From NCBI GenBank assembly GCA_036872755.1, contig JAVHNS010000011.1, forward strand, positions 1,240,001 through 1,304,000: DNA of 64,000 bases, in the 5' to 3' direction. This stretch comes from Orbilia blumenaviensis. Taxonomy: Eukaryota > Ascomycota > Orbiliomycetes > Orbiliales > Orbiliaceae. This document shows positions 1 through 10,920 of the stretch, piece after piece; positions within the stretch are counted from its first letter, which is position 1, and every line of letters begins with the position of its first letter. Position numbers and translations under genes: made by a program. The notes beneath the pieces are model-generated. The model was not told the origin of the DNA and did not search any database. It saw nothing but the letters and a program-made list of their open reading frames with translations.

Positions 1-966
1 CCTTTGCTTCAATCCTTCGTCGAATCTTTGCCGGAGACAGCGTTCTCTGAGTCTCGTCCACAAAGCGGGCGCTCCGGTTTGGACCGATACCTCGCGACAC
101 CGAGACGTGGTGACGCGGTCCGATACTTCTACCCCTAATAATAATGACGACCACGTACACAATCGGACACGAAAATCAAATAAATAAGGGACGAATCAGC
201 AGATTCCAGGTACTTTTCGCCACTGGGACTTAAAAACTCAACGAAGTTACTCTTTATGGTTTCAAATAGGGTGCTGGAGATTTGGATCTCTGTTCATTAG
301 CTGGGATACATGATACTGACGACAGCATTTTTTTACGTTTTGGGAACCAATTGCAATGGATTCTAAGTTACTCTTACCGGCATTTTAATAGTTCCTGATC
401 AGTTTTAAAAATTTTAACACTCATATCACATTTGTAATTAGGGACACACAAGGAGGGCCGCTGAGCTAGTTATTGGGCCTTCGACTTTTCTTCATTTAAT
501 TTCTTTGTCTCTTTGTTCCTGTAAATTTTAGTATTTTAATTTAATTTTCTTTGACCTCCCCTCCAGCCTCCAAACAAGATGACAATGCAACAGTTGCCGC
601 GGTTGGGTCATGCGGTCCCTACAGCCCTGCTAGTTTCGCATCGGCTAACCAGCACAAGGCAGCTCCCACCATGCAAAGTGTAAAGTATGTTGGATTTTGC
701 GTTGTGTTGTGTTGAGTAGGACAGGAAAGATTCACTATCTTCATAAGGTTCTCTTTTATTTGGACAATGACTAGCCCAATGTATACTGGCCTGGTGGCCC
801 CTCTGATATATACAGGGCTGACCATAACCGTCTCCAAGTATATTAGTCTCCTAAGCCCCTGGAATCCTGTATGCTTTGTCCAACGGAATTCACCATAGCC
901 TACATCACAAGCAAATTTTATTTCGTACTTAATATTTACATATCTATTCACTTATTATACAGCTAA
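1..966. other. Intergenic, no supported gene
   Basis: Only short A+T-rich reading frames are present, none with recognisable protein features. The one notable item is a 20-bp string at 309-328 that recurs exactly at 24680-24699. The 3' end of the D-lactate dehydrogenase gene lies at 967. Confidence 0.6.
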
Positions 967-2981
967 TTAGGCCTCTCCATCCTTAACGAGGGGGTTATGC
1001 TGTGCAGGCTTATTCCTCTTCCACCTATTCTTTTCGGCGGAGTGAGAGTCCATCCTAACAATTTTGTCGCAGTTTAGGATGCACATTGGATCGAAAGCGA
1101 GTTTCATCTATTATCCGAGTGGTTAGTAGGGCTCTACGTCCACAGTATCTGATCTTAATTCAACAATACCTTTCTCATAGCATCGACGGTTGTAGGACCG
1201 AGCTCTTTAGGGAGGTAATCCCTCTTAACAAGGCCAACTCCATGCTCTCCAGTAGTGGTACCTTCCATCGCGATCGCTCTTTCAACCATCCTATGCACCA
1301 CACCCTCTGCCTTTCTTCTATCCTCCTGCCCGAACAGCAAGATGCAATGGAAATTCCCGTCACCAACGTGTCCGACCATAGAACCAAGAAGATTGTTTTT
1401 GGTCATGTCATTTTTGGTGGCCTCAATGATATCCGGGAGTTTCGATATTGGAACGGCAACATCGGTAGTCCAGACTTGGTCATCGGGCTTTTGCTTCAAC
1501 GACATGACTGACCAAAGCGCATTCTTCCTAGCGGACCACAGTTCATGCCTCTCCTCTTCTGATGTCGCAAACTCAAAGGATTCAGACTTGCATGATTTAG
1601 CTATTGCCTGAACCATAGAGATTTGCTCTTTAACACCATTCTTTGTTCCCGCAAATTTAAAGAACAATGTCGGTTTCTCCTTCCATGCCCTTGAAGTTGA
1701 CTTGCTCTGGTTGATACACATCATTTGTACATCGTCCAAGATCTCGACAGCCGCAACGGGAATTCCTTGGCCAATAACTTTCGACGCGGCCGCGGCCGCA
1801 TCTCTTATAGAGGGGAAAGCGCAAACAGCGACACTTTCATCCTGTGGTTTGACAGCCAGCTTCAAGGTCGCTTCAGTAACCAATCCAAGCGTGCCTTCTG
1901 ACCCAACAAACATCTTAGTCAAATCATATCCAGCAGAAGACTTTCTTGGTCGTTGTCTTGTCTTGATGACGGTGCCGTCAGCAAGTACGACCGTAAGACT
2001 GAGCACCCACTCCCTCATAGTGCCGTATTTTGCCGCATTTGTTCCGGAGCATCCGGTGCCGACCATGCCTCCAATCATAGCACCCGGACCTGGGTCAGGA
2101 GGGAAAAACAGATTGTGTTCAACGAGCATCTCATTCAAATCTTCCCAGCCAAGGCCTGGTTGAACGACAACATCCAAGTCGTCCTTATTTAGTTGCAAAA
2201 CTTTGTTCATGTGCGCGAAATCGACACAAACTCCACTCCTCGTCGCTGCGAAGTGTCCTTCCAAGCTAGTCCCCCCAGAGTACGCGGTGATAGGGATCTT
2301 ACGGTGCGTGCATATTTTCGCGATTTCAGAAACTTGTTCGGTTGTTGAGGGGTATAGGACCATGAATGGCACATCGTTGGGGCTTGCAGGGTGTGAAGAC
2401 CAGCTACTTCCAGCATGATGCTCAAGGTCATCAAAATTGCAAGATACGTTGTCTTCGCCGAGGAGAAGCACGAACTGAGACCATGCAGCACTCAGGTTAT
2501 GTTTCGAGACATCGTGGTATATTTCGGGAACGTCTTCTAACTTGGTCGTTGACGAAGGTTTCGCTGGCGCCCATCTGTTTGTCCCGAGCCAATAAGCGCA
2601 TACTGCCGAAAGTACCCACGCTTTTTGAACCGTCAGTATAACGATTACTTGAAGGACGGGGTGTTACTAAGGAAGCATACCGAACATCTGAGGTAACGTA
2701 TTCGAGAAGTACCCGTCACCGTCGCGGTTCCGTTTCTCCTGCCTCTCTTTCCAATACCGTTCCATTTCCGCCCGTTCCGCCTGAATACGTTTTGCTGTGG
2801 ACTCCCATACTTGCCCGTGAAACTGTCCCGGGCCGGACTTATTCGATTGTTCACGGATCTGATGATAGGAGAGCCGTGACCTGTTATGCAGGACAACAGC
2901 AGAGCTGATTTTCTCGCCGGTTTTCCGCCTTAATGGCACCCGAGTTGCATTGCGTAGGGAAATGGATACTGTTGGCTGCAT
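967..2981 (-). CDS. DLD1: D-lactate dehydrogenase (cytochrome), mitochondrial FAD enzyme
   Basis: Oxidises D-lactate to pyruvate with FAD and passes electrons to cytochrome c at the inner mitochondrial membrane. Exons read by hand: 2720-2981, 1170-2620 and 967-1107, with introns of 99 and 62 nt. The sum is 1854 nt, or 617 residues, in frame. The first exon gives an Arg-rich, acid-poor leader (MQPTVSISLRNATRVPLRRK) followed by a charged helix. Exon 2 opens with a hydrophobic anchor (AWVLSAVCAYWLG). The FAD-binding (PCMH) signatures PYSGGTSLEGH-like (here TAYSGGTSLEGH), DPGPGAMIGGMVGTGCSG and GYDLTKMFVGSEGTLG follow. The C-terminal domain carries VGHVGDGNFH and GEHGVGLVKRDYL. Without the last intron the frame stops seven codons past the junction; with it the protein ends in the family's DP-x-CxLNCDK motif. 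The first junction (phase 1, G|GTGACG to AAAAAG) is less certain because a second in-phase acceptor lies 18 nt further on. Confidence 0.9.
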
Positions 2982-5900
2982 ATTGGCGTTTCCGAGTCGT
3001 AATCGATTTGATTTGGCAGTTGAAAATGCAGACTAAGACTGTGGGGATCTGGGGAAACGACCAATGCAGTAAGGGAAAGATAACCGACGCTATATGGACG
3101 CCATTGGAGGCTCATAAACCTGGGGACTAGTTCGGCTATCTTAGACTCTTCGTTTGAGGAGGGTACGTTGTCGGAAACCTCGGTCGGCTCGGATGAATGG
3201 CAGTTGGAGTCCTATCGACGAAGCCGAAGTCGAAGTTGAGCCTTGAGAGAAAACTTTCAGTATCGGCACTTTGCCTTGGTGGGGTGTTGTGCGACATCAA
3301 ATTCTACAACATGCAACACGGGCGAGACAATAACTCCCCGCGATTTGTGTTGAAACTTCAAAGAATTCCCAAGTTTCTAATACTGATACAGGATTAATTG
3401 TGCCAGGTGCCGCCGAACGCTTTGACTTGCCTCGTGTCGCTGTTGCATAGTTATCGAAAGAAGCCGACTGACCAGCAACATACTAAAGTTACGACGAAAG
3501 AGGAATAGCTGCAGAGATAGCTGTGCTTGCCAATGCAAACGCATGGCCAAGTGGACGCTCCGTCTTATCTTCCCACTGGAAGAAACCTTTCGAAATATAT
3601 GTCGGTTGGTAATAATAACCCTGTGACAGCCTAAATGGGCTCGCATGCTGTCTTGATCGTCACATGGACATTCGGAATTGCGAAATCTAACATGATTGTT
3701 AATTGGGGCAACTTCGCGCACCTCAACCATTCGACCGACTTACGATGCTATTTTTTTGAGGACATTGAAGAGGGCCTTCAGGCTTAAAATACTTGGAGAA
3801 AGGTCCATCGAATCAACTACTAACACAAACCCTCAGAGGAGACCCAGGGTTGATTTTCTCCACTTGAGAAAGTCATGGGTACATTGGGTTGCGTCATCTG
3901 CATATCCCATATTATGCATTGTTCAATTGAGCGACAAGATTGAGCGGGCGGAACAGAGCATTACTATGGCCAAGCTACTAAGAGCTCAATCCAATCGCAA
4001 TTTTTGGCCAATTGACCCCATAGCGTCTTTGGGTCCAAGTCTATCGGAAAAGAAGAGGGTGTGTAGATGTGTTCAAGGTAGATTAAATCCCTCAAAGACT
4101 GCGTGGAGATATGCTACCGGCCTGCCATGTTTTTTTTCTTGATCACTTGTGTGACCACCGATGCTCTTTTTTGCCTTACTATCTCTCAGAAAGTAGGGCA
4201 CGCAGAGTTGTGGCTGGCCTAGCTCGTTTCGCTGTCTTGTGGTCCCTCCCCCGCTGATATGATAAAGGGGGAAATCGCGCGAACGCACAAACGTTGCAAA
4301 ACGTTCATATAAGGTGCTAGAGGTCGGCTCTGGCCACCCTCGCCTCCAAGCTGTCTTGATTCCATAGCTAAGAACTTTCCGAGACAGTCCAAGCTTAAAG
4401 GATAGAACCGAAAGACAATGCAGGGCCAGGGGAGGGGCAACCGATAGCATATCTGGATCAATTCCCAACATCTCCAACACCAACAACACCAGTTTAATCC
4501 ACGAGGACCTCCCGATTCATCCCATGCCAATACAAATTCTAGCTATGCTAAAAGTACAGTGGCCCTTGCTTTTATTAGTCCGTTCGGGACTCAAGGCCTA
4601 GACGATGAAAAGGGAATCGAAGGGCAAAAAGAAAAATAAATTGGTACTTATCGGGCATCCGGCCCTCGCCATTCGTGGCTTTCATGCATTCATTGGCCTG
4701 CACAGCTGCATATAGTCCCACCCCGGCCACCGTATACAAGAGCGGCGGTCCAGGTTGGCCTATGGCCCACTCGACACCAGCTTTAGGTGAAATGTCAGCA
4801 TCGGTTAACTTGCATTTCAGGCATTCTTTCTAGCTATCCCTCGAGTGATCGAAGAAACCTGCCATGATCGAAAGCTACGTGTCCTGCATTTCACACCAGT
4901 TTTTACTCTAATTATGGGGTTGATCAAGCCACCTCATGTTACACTGCGCCAAAAATTTGACAAATCCCGGATTATAGAAGCATCATGGAATGGGAAAATC
5001 GATTCAATGGATTTTGCGGTTGCCTACGCCGAGCTTCGTTTTTAGGTGCACCCCTTTAGGGCTGTTAGCAGGTGTATCACGGATCATTCCCGTTCGGAAT
5101 TAGCTAATGTCGACGCTTGTTGTGTGCCAATTGACCAGTGAAGTATGTGCTCCAGGATTCCTTCGCACCTTGCGCATACGCAAAACCAACTAGTCTCAAA
5201 GAAAGCACTTGCGAACATTTTAGAGCTTGGGTCTGCAAAGTAACCCCGGTGATAGCGAGTAATAATACTACCCCACCACCCCATACAGCATGCTAAATTA
5301 TCAGGCTGGTATAGACAATCAAATGGGAGTTAAAGCTGCATAGTGCATGCATGATTTGGTTTTTTCGAAATTCCGGAATGATCATCTGAGCGGTAGCTCC
5401 AGAACCTAATTACTACCCCGAATTGAATTAGGACGGAAGTTTTAAGAATAGGACTGTTTCAATCCGCCCCAGGATATGTCCTCAAACCCCTAACCCGTGT
5501 TCATATGACCTTAACCTTGACCTCGACAGTATCAGAGTCATAATGACTATCTCGATTAATATTGGGCGAAACTCCAGCTCCGATCTAGACAGCTTGCATA
5601 CGTGTTCGCTTTCTACGCCACGGCCGTACCTACGTTGACCTGGGTACCGATGCATCCAGCACCGGATCGGCTCAGAACGGTACCACCCATCTTTCCATCC
5701 CGTAGACACATGTATGTTCCATGGCGCTGCATAATAGTTGGGCAGCTTGAGCTCATGAGCTATCAATTTTGGCCGGCTTGGCATTGAGGCTCAATCAAAT
5801 GATTGTCCGAACTTTTAATGGTAGACGCTTAGATAACATAATTAACGGTATAAAAGGAGACTCGGTCAACCGCACACCTGGGTAGCTCGACTAATGGCTT

Positions 5901-6145
5901 CCTACTAGGCATCCAGCATTTTATCTGGATTCAATCCCTCATTTTAGGCCTTAGTAACGCTGCGCTGCAGTTCCACACAGATCCCATCTGCTCCACTACC
6001 CTCCGAGGTATACATCCCGCTCGACGGGTTTCGACACATCCGCCTTATTACCAATCCTAAAACCTACAAATCAGTTGTAAATAATCTCTAATCTAATTAT
6101 ATATTACCTCTTTTTTTAATTTTCAGTCCCTGCCTAGTCTTCAAA
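2982..6145. other. Intergenic, about 3.2 kb without a supported gene
   Basis: Several open frames of 60-150 codons occur on both strands (for example 3696-4142 + and 4073-4489 -). None shows a domain, a signal peptide or introns consistent with a gene. Just before 6146 there is a pyrimidine tract ending in TTTTCAG with CTAAT upstream, which could be the end of a 5'-UTR intron of the next gene. Confidence 0.5.
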
Positions 6146-7201
6146 ATGACACCTCCTGCTGTACAGAGGTTCCTGATCACCGGAGACCTCCACGGGGGTA
6201 TCTTTAGATATCTTTCGCCAGCCGAACTCCCCCGTGTACTCCAAGTTTCTCGCCATATCAGGTCTGGTGTTAGCTCTTGGAACATAACCTCCCTCACTGC
6301 TCAGCAACTCGTCTACCTTTATGGGTTCGTCCAAAAGGCCGTTGCATACGAAGAAGATAAACAGAAGAACGGCGAAACCGCTCCGTTCGAGACCACTGAA
6401 ATCAAGAAGAAAATCATTAATCGGCTCCCAGTTGCATTTCGGGAGTATATCAACATCAATCGGGACTGTCTCGGTTCCCTCAAGTGCGAAGAGTTCAATT
6501 GCTACTACGATGAAATGGACGCGATGCAGTCGATTCACTCCGTGGAGCTGAGTTTAGGAGGTCAAACGCAGTCAAACATCGACCCCATGGCTAAGGAAAA
6601 GTTGGACAAAGATATAACCCAATTCCTCGAAAGGTTCCATCACAGAAGATCGTATGTTCGAGTCTTCTGTAAAACTGTAGCAAAACTCGACCCCCACGGC
6701 GCATACCACCGTTGTTCAAGGGTTGAACCCAATGAGGAGACATGGTTCTCCCACTTGTTGTTCTGGCTTGCCACCGATTATATTCACGAACATTCCGCAA
6801 AAAAATCGGAGGTAATGAATAACCAGGCAGTCGCCAATCACTGGGAAGAATTTCTTACCCGTGTTGGGCAAATATTCGGTTCAAAGGGAACCGAGCTGCT
6901 TTGCAAATCTACTGGCCAGGATAGTCTTTTCTTGAAGTATCGCGAGTATATCAGCGCATGTTCTGACAGCCATCTTCCTAAGATATTCCAGACTTTGAAG
7001 TCGGTCGAACCGTACAAGTGGGAAGATTATCCAGCCTATAAATTGTCGCTAGGATTGGATCATGCATACTTATTCCTCAAGCAGTGCTCTCAAGAAATCC
7101 AACAACTAGAAAGTTGTGATAAACGGACAATTCGTGCCTGGAAAGATACTTGGACGGGTTTCAGGGAAGTTGATGATTATTCGAACTTTCCAATTTATTG
7201 A
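6146..7201 (+). CDS. Hypothetical protein with F-box-like N-terminus
   Basis: A single uninterrupted frame of 351 codons. Residues 10-35 (ITGDLHGGIFRYLSPAELPR, then VLQVSRH) have the spacing of an F-box: a hydrophobic start, then YLxPxELxRVLxVSR. Such motifs recruit Skp1 of SCF ubiquitin ligases. The rest is polar with scattered Trp and aromatic residues, and I recognise no substrate-binding repeats (no WD40, no LRR). There is no signal peptide or membrane segment. The ATG context AAAATGA is acceptable, and a possible 5'-UTR intron acceptor (TTTTCAG) lies 20 nt upstream. The long intact frame with ordinary codon use supports a real gene. The F-box assignment is an inference from a short degenerate motif. 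Confidence 0.6.
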   Translation: MTPPAVQRFLITGDLHGGIFRYLSPAELPRVLQVSRHIRSGVSSWNITSLTAQQLVYLYGFVQKAVAYEEDKQKNGETAPFETTEIKKKIINRLPVAFREYININRDCLGSLKCEEFNCYYDEMDAMQSIHSVELSLGGQTQSNIDPMAKEKLDKDITQFLERFHHRRSYVRVFCKTVAKLDPHGAYHRCSRVEPNEETWFSHLLFWLATDYIHEHSAKKSEVMNNQAVANHWEEFLTRVGQIFGSKGTELLCKSTGQDSLFLKYREYISACSDSHLPKIFQTLKSVEPYKWEDYPAYKLSLGLDHAYLFLKQCSQEIQQLESCDKRTIRAWKDTWTGFREVDDYSNFPIY

Positions 7202-7301
7202 AGGGGGGAAGTGCAGCTGGTAGAATTAGGCCCGCGTGCCTTTATGTCGACATCCGACATAATCTACACTAGCACCGCAGCTCTTTCAAGGAAGAAAGGA
7301 A

Positions 7302-7320
7302 GGGGGGGGGGGGGGGGGGG
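7302..7320. repeat. Poly-G tract, 19 nt
   Basis: An uninterrupted run of G read directly from the sequence, about 100 nt past the stop codon of the F-box-like gene, probably within or just beyond its 3' UTR. Runs this long are slippage-prone and quadruplex-capable. Confidence 0.95.
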
Positions 7321-9306
7321 CAAAATAAGAAAAACTACGCCGACAGATTCTCGTATCTCTCAATAGAAGCATTCGAAGCATTCGATCTTTTCAACCTTTT
7401 GCAGACAGTTTAACTGATCATCCTTTATAAAATACATGCATACGAGCATAGCAGAGCCTCCGAATTTGATGTTTAAACCTTTGTTAGGGTTTTTGGAGAC
7501 CACCCATTGTGGGGCTTTCCTCTTGAAGTGCTGAGCGCAAAGCCACGCATTCCCGGGGCTGACCGCCGGTCGTACTAACATCCGAGGGTACCCCAATCGC
7601 CCAGTCTTGTAACAGCGCTTCCATACTTTTATCTCGTCCAGTCTGTGCCCTAGGCCCTGTCTATGGCATATTTGCTTGACGACTCGTTCATTTTCTTATG
7701 TTGACGTTAACGATTCTTGTTAGCTTCATTCGTTAAATTGCTTTGCTTTGCACCTTATCTAGTATATCCTTTTTTTGGGGGGGATAACTCGTATTACGAA
7801 GGAGTATTTGCGCCCAGATTCCTATATCTTGCCGTCTTTCTCCTACTATAGCGCTAGTTAGCAACCGATTTAGTTAAGAACTTAAAAACGTTATGCTAAT
7901 GCCCAATAAAATACAATGGCGACCTACATCATAGTAATTAATTACTCAAGGCTAATGCCTCGGTAATACAATGAGTACTAGATGTCATGATCATATGAGC
8001 CATGGCGCCAGCCCATACCGTCCGAAGATCTTGTGTTGATTCTTATAAGTTTCGGGTTTTCTCAGATGCCTTATTCTGGCCCCGTCCCCCAGATACGTTG
8101 TCTTTGCTCTATCTGTACGTCCTAGTTTCACCCTCCTGACCCAAAGGGCAGGTCACACATTTGTAACCTATTTAGGTGATGGAGTCCATACAACCCAATA
8201 CGCTAACAAAATACAACGCGTTCCACCTATACCACATTGGTGAAAGAGTGGAAAGCAACGGGTACATTCACCGATCTATCATGATATTAATATCCCGAAT
8301 ATAATTGCCATGCAAGCAACGGCGATCCAAATTTCCGTACTGCAAGGTACGAAAGGCTATGTTTACTACTAGGCTTGATCGAGCTCTGTACAGGCACATT
8401 GCCACGCACGCATAGTTCCTGCCTAGGACGAGACCGCGCGAGGATGCCATGGTAATTGGTAGAATGCAATCTTACAGTCAATTACTCTTCTCAAGCAGAC
8501 TTCTAAGTTCAATCAGTTGTAACTTAGATATTCGGTTCATGCACAATGCCGTCTTTTGGCGACTAGCTCGCACGATTAATGCCTTTCTTGAACTTTTATG
8601 CTGCGTAGCCGCAACAACCGAGTTAGCTGACATGCTCACTTTATCAATCTATGGGCATTAAAGGAAGTAAATTATTGTCTATGCCGTCCCGGCGGCCCTT
8701 TGTTTCCCAAAATAGCCTAAGCCAAAACTTCACTGGAAACAAAGATTTCGATGGCAATCGTTCGGTTCGTTCTCGAGTTGTTTCCGTCAGGATTCTCCCT
8801 GCCGATGGCACCCCTTCATACATATGAACGTATACAAAAAGCCTAGGTTAACTGTAACAAAAGATTGAAGGAGAGCATATAGTTTTAGATATACCAACGT
8901 ATAGCATAGGGCCTTTCCGTTCATACGATCTTATTATTAGAGATCTAGTAGATCACGGAGAGGCACCACTGGAGTCGGCTCTGCATTTGCACTTACTAAT
9001 CTCTTCAGCATTTTCCGAAAATATGCGAAACAGAGACGTCCAGCCCCAAGAACCTACATAGTTTCCGCATATAGAAAGAGCGGGATTATGTGACGTGTTG
9101 CGTGAAGCCATTAGGTTTAGGCTTTGGAAATTTGGAGAAGATCTCAGCTTCCGAGTTTGTCTCAGCCGCAGCCTCCCAAAGGGGGCACCCAATCGTGTCA
9201 AGTAAAACTGACGTACAGTAACAAAGGCTTGGGGATCAGCGCCATGGCGCTTAAGGTGTGCCTCTACTACAATGCCTCGAAGTCCTTCCGCTTACCGTTT
9301 TATATT

Positions 9307-9314
9307 TATAAAAG
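9307..9314 (+). promoter_or_regulatory. TATA box of the aspartic-protease-like gene
   Basis: TATAAAAG lies 100 nt upstream of the ATG at 9414, a usual fungal core-promoter position. Confidence 0.5.
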
Positions 9315-9413
9315 GGTGGCTAGCCGCCTGTCAATGGGTCCAACTGGTATTCCTCCTGAAGAGCTCGAGAGCAACCATATTCTCAAAGCCCCCGCCTCTA
9401 ATTCTATATCAAA

Positions 9414-10686
9414 ATGCATAGAGTCGCGACTTTCTTCACAGCCACTTTGCTGGCGGGTCGAGCGGCCCAGGCCCTCCCCATGACTTCCTCTACCGAAAAC
9501 CCGTACCCGGTTCCCCCGTATTGTGCTTTCACACAATCAAAGTTTCTCCCGTTCAGGAACTCCGGAAATGTGAACTGGACGAGCCCACCAAGTTTAAATA
9601 TCACTGTCAATGGCCGGCCCCTAATTGCCACAATGGATACTGGCTCGACTGGTATTGTAATTGATGCCAAATACGGGTTTAACACCACTTACCTTGAGAA
9701 AAATTGCGAAATCGGGCATGTATTCTATACATCGTCACACTGGTTACAAGAGGGTTATTGGTGCATCACTGAAGTTGATGTAGGAGGTGTAGTTACAAGC
9801 GCGAAGGCGCTGATCAGGACAAGGGAAGTGTGCTGTCCGGATTTCGCGGACGGCGATCGGTGTCAGGAACCCGCAAAATCGTGCGTTTGTCAAGGGACAT
9901 GCACCTCGACAGCTGATCAAGGCATACTCAGACGCCGCGTTCTCGAAGAAGACGGGGATGTGTCTAGAATAGAGGCTCGCCAGACTGCGAGTGTTGGAAA
10001 GGCATACATGGGTATTGGATTTGCCCGTGGGAACCCGCCAGCATATAACCTATTCATGAATGTTACGTCTATAGACGGTGTACCAACAGTTAGTTCAAAG
10101 TTCAGAACTGGCTATGTGATTACGTCTACGGGCGTCTGGCTAGGAATCACCAAATCAAATACAGCAGGATTCAGCGCCATCAAATTGAACCTAAGGGAGG
10201 GACATGCCGACAACAGGGACTGGGGGGAACCACCATGTGACGTTCAAATTAATAACGGCAGCTGGACACGCGGGACATTTTTAGCGGACACTGGCATCCC
10301 GAATGCCTACGTTAAGGGTGATGTCCCCAACAAGGAGGGAAACCAGATAACTATTCGAATCCCAGATCCCTCAACCCCATTTGGGGATGTGAAGTTTGTT
10401 TCCGTACCAAAATCAAAAGCGGGGACTGTCGGTACCGACAATCCCATGCAGCCTACCTGGGTCGGTACGCGAACCGTTCCTGGTGTGAATACGTAAGAGA
10501 GACCCAGAGGTCCAGTCCAAGCCCATAGATGCTAACTTGCTGATAGGGGCCGCAAATTCTACAACGGATACGATCTGTATTTTGACGGTGACGGTGGCTA
10601 CTTTGGTCTCAGAGAAAAGGTTGGTATATATTTCCATTTGCTTAAATGTATATGCAGTGGTGCTAACGAGTCTATGCCTAGTCTAA
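9414..10686 (+). CDS. Secreted aspartic-protease-like protein
   Basis: Exons 9414-10492, 10547-10623 and 10682-10686 (introns 54 and 58 nt, branch sites GCTAAC) give 386 residues. Residues 1-20 form a signal peptide (MHRVATFFTATLLAGRAAQA). Two Asp-Thr-Gly motifs stand where pepsin-fold enzymes carry their two catalytic loops. D75-T76-G77 sits in IATMDTGSTGIVID and D292-T293-G294 in FLADTGIPNAYV. Eight or more Cys cluster around residues 139-163, and several N-x-S/T sites suggest glycosylation. The 215-residue spacing and 386-residue length fit a pepsin-like fold, but the region between the motifs is unlike classical pepsins. The last exon adds only the end of one codon plus the stop. Activity is inferred; a divergent, non-catalytic member is possible. 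The gene converges on TRK with a 234-bp gap. Confidence 0.78.
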
Positions 10687-10920
10687 GTAAATCATGTAGG
10701 TAAGGTGTTTGATGAGATGTGGCGCAATAGTCGTGTAAGTTTGATTGGCGGACTATTTCGGGTAGCCTTGAATTTAAGGCTATATTTTGGGTGTATAATA
10801 ATTTTTAATGCTATCATCATGTGCAAAACCTGGCGCAGCGTGGTTCCGTAAAGTGCGGTGCTGTTAAGTTATTCAATGTATGCTATCTGCATATTTCGAT
10901 CCAGGCCGGGGCCGAGCGGT

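Larger units (their letters stand above)
7202..9413. other. Intergenic, no supported gene
   Basis: Contains a run of 19 G at 7302-7320 and otherwise mixed, mildly A+T-rich sequence. Frames up to 82 codons exist but none is recognisable. The right end holds the promoter of the aspartic-protease-like gene. Confidence 0.5.

Noticed and set aside
619..951. 110-codon minus-strand frame downstream of the lactate dehydrogenase gene
   Set aside because: Irregular composition, no recognisable motif, and located in A+T-rich spacer.
1086..2418. Several + strand frames over the lactate dehydrogenase region
   Set aside because: They are antisense shadows of the well-supported minus-strand enzyme.
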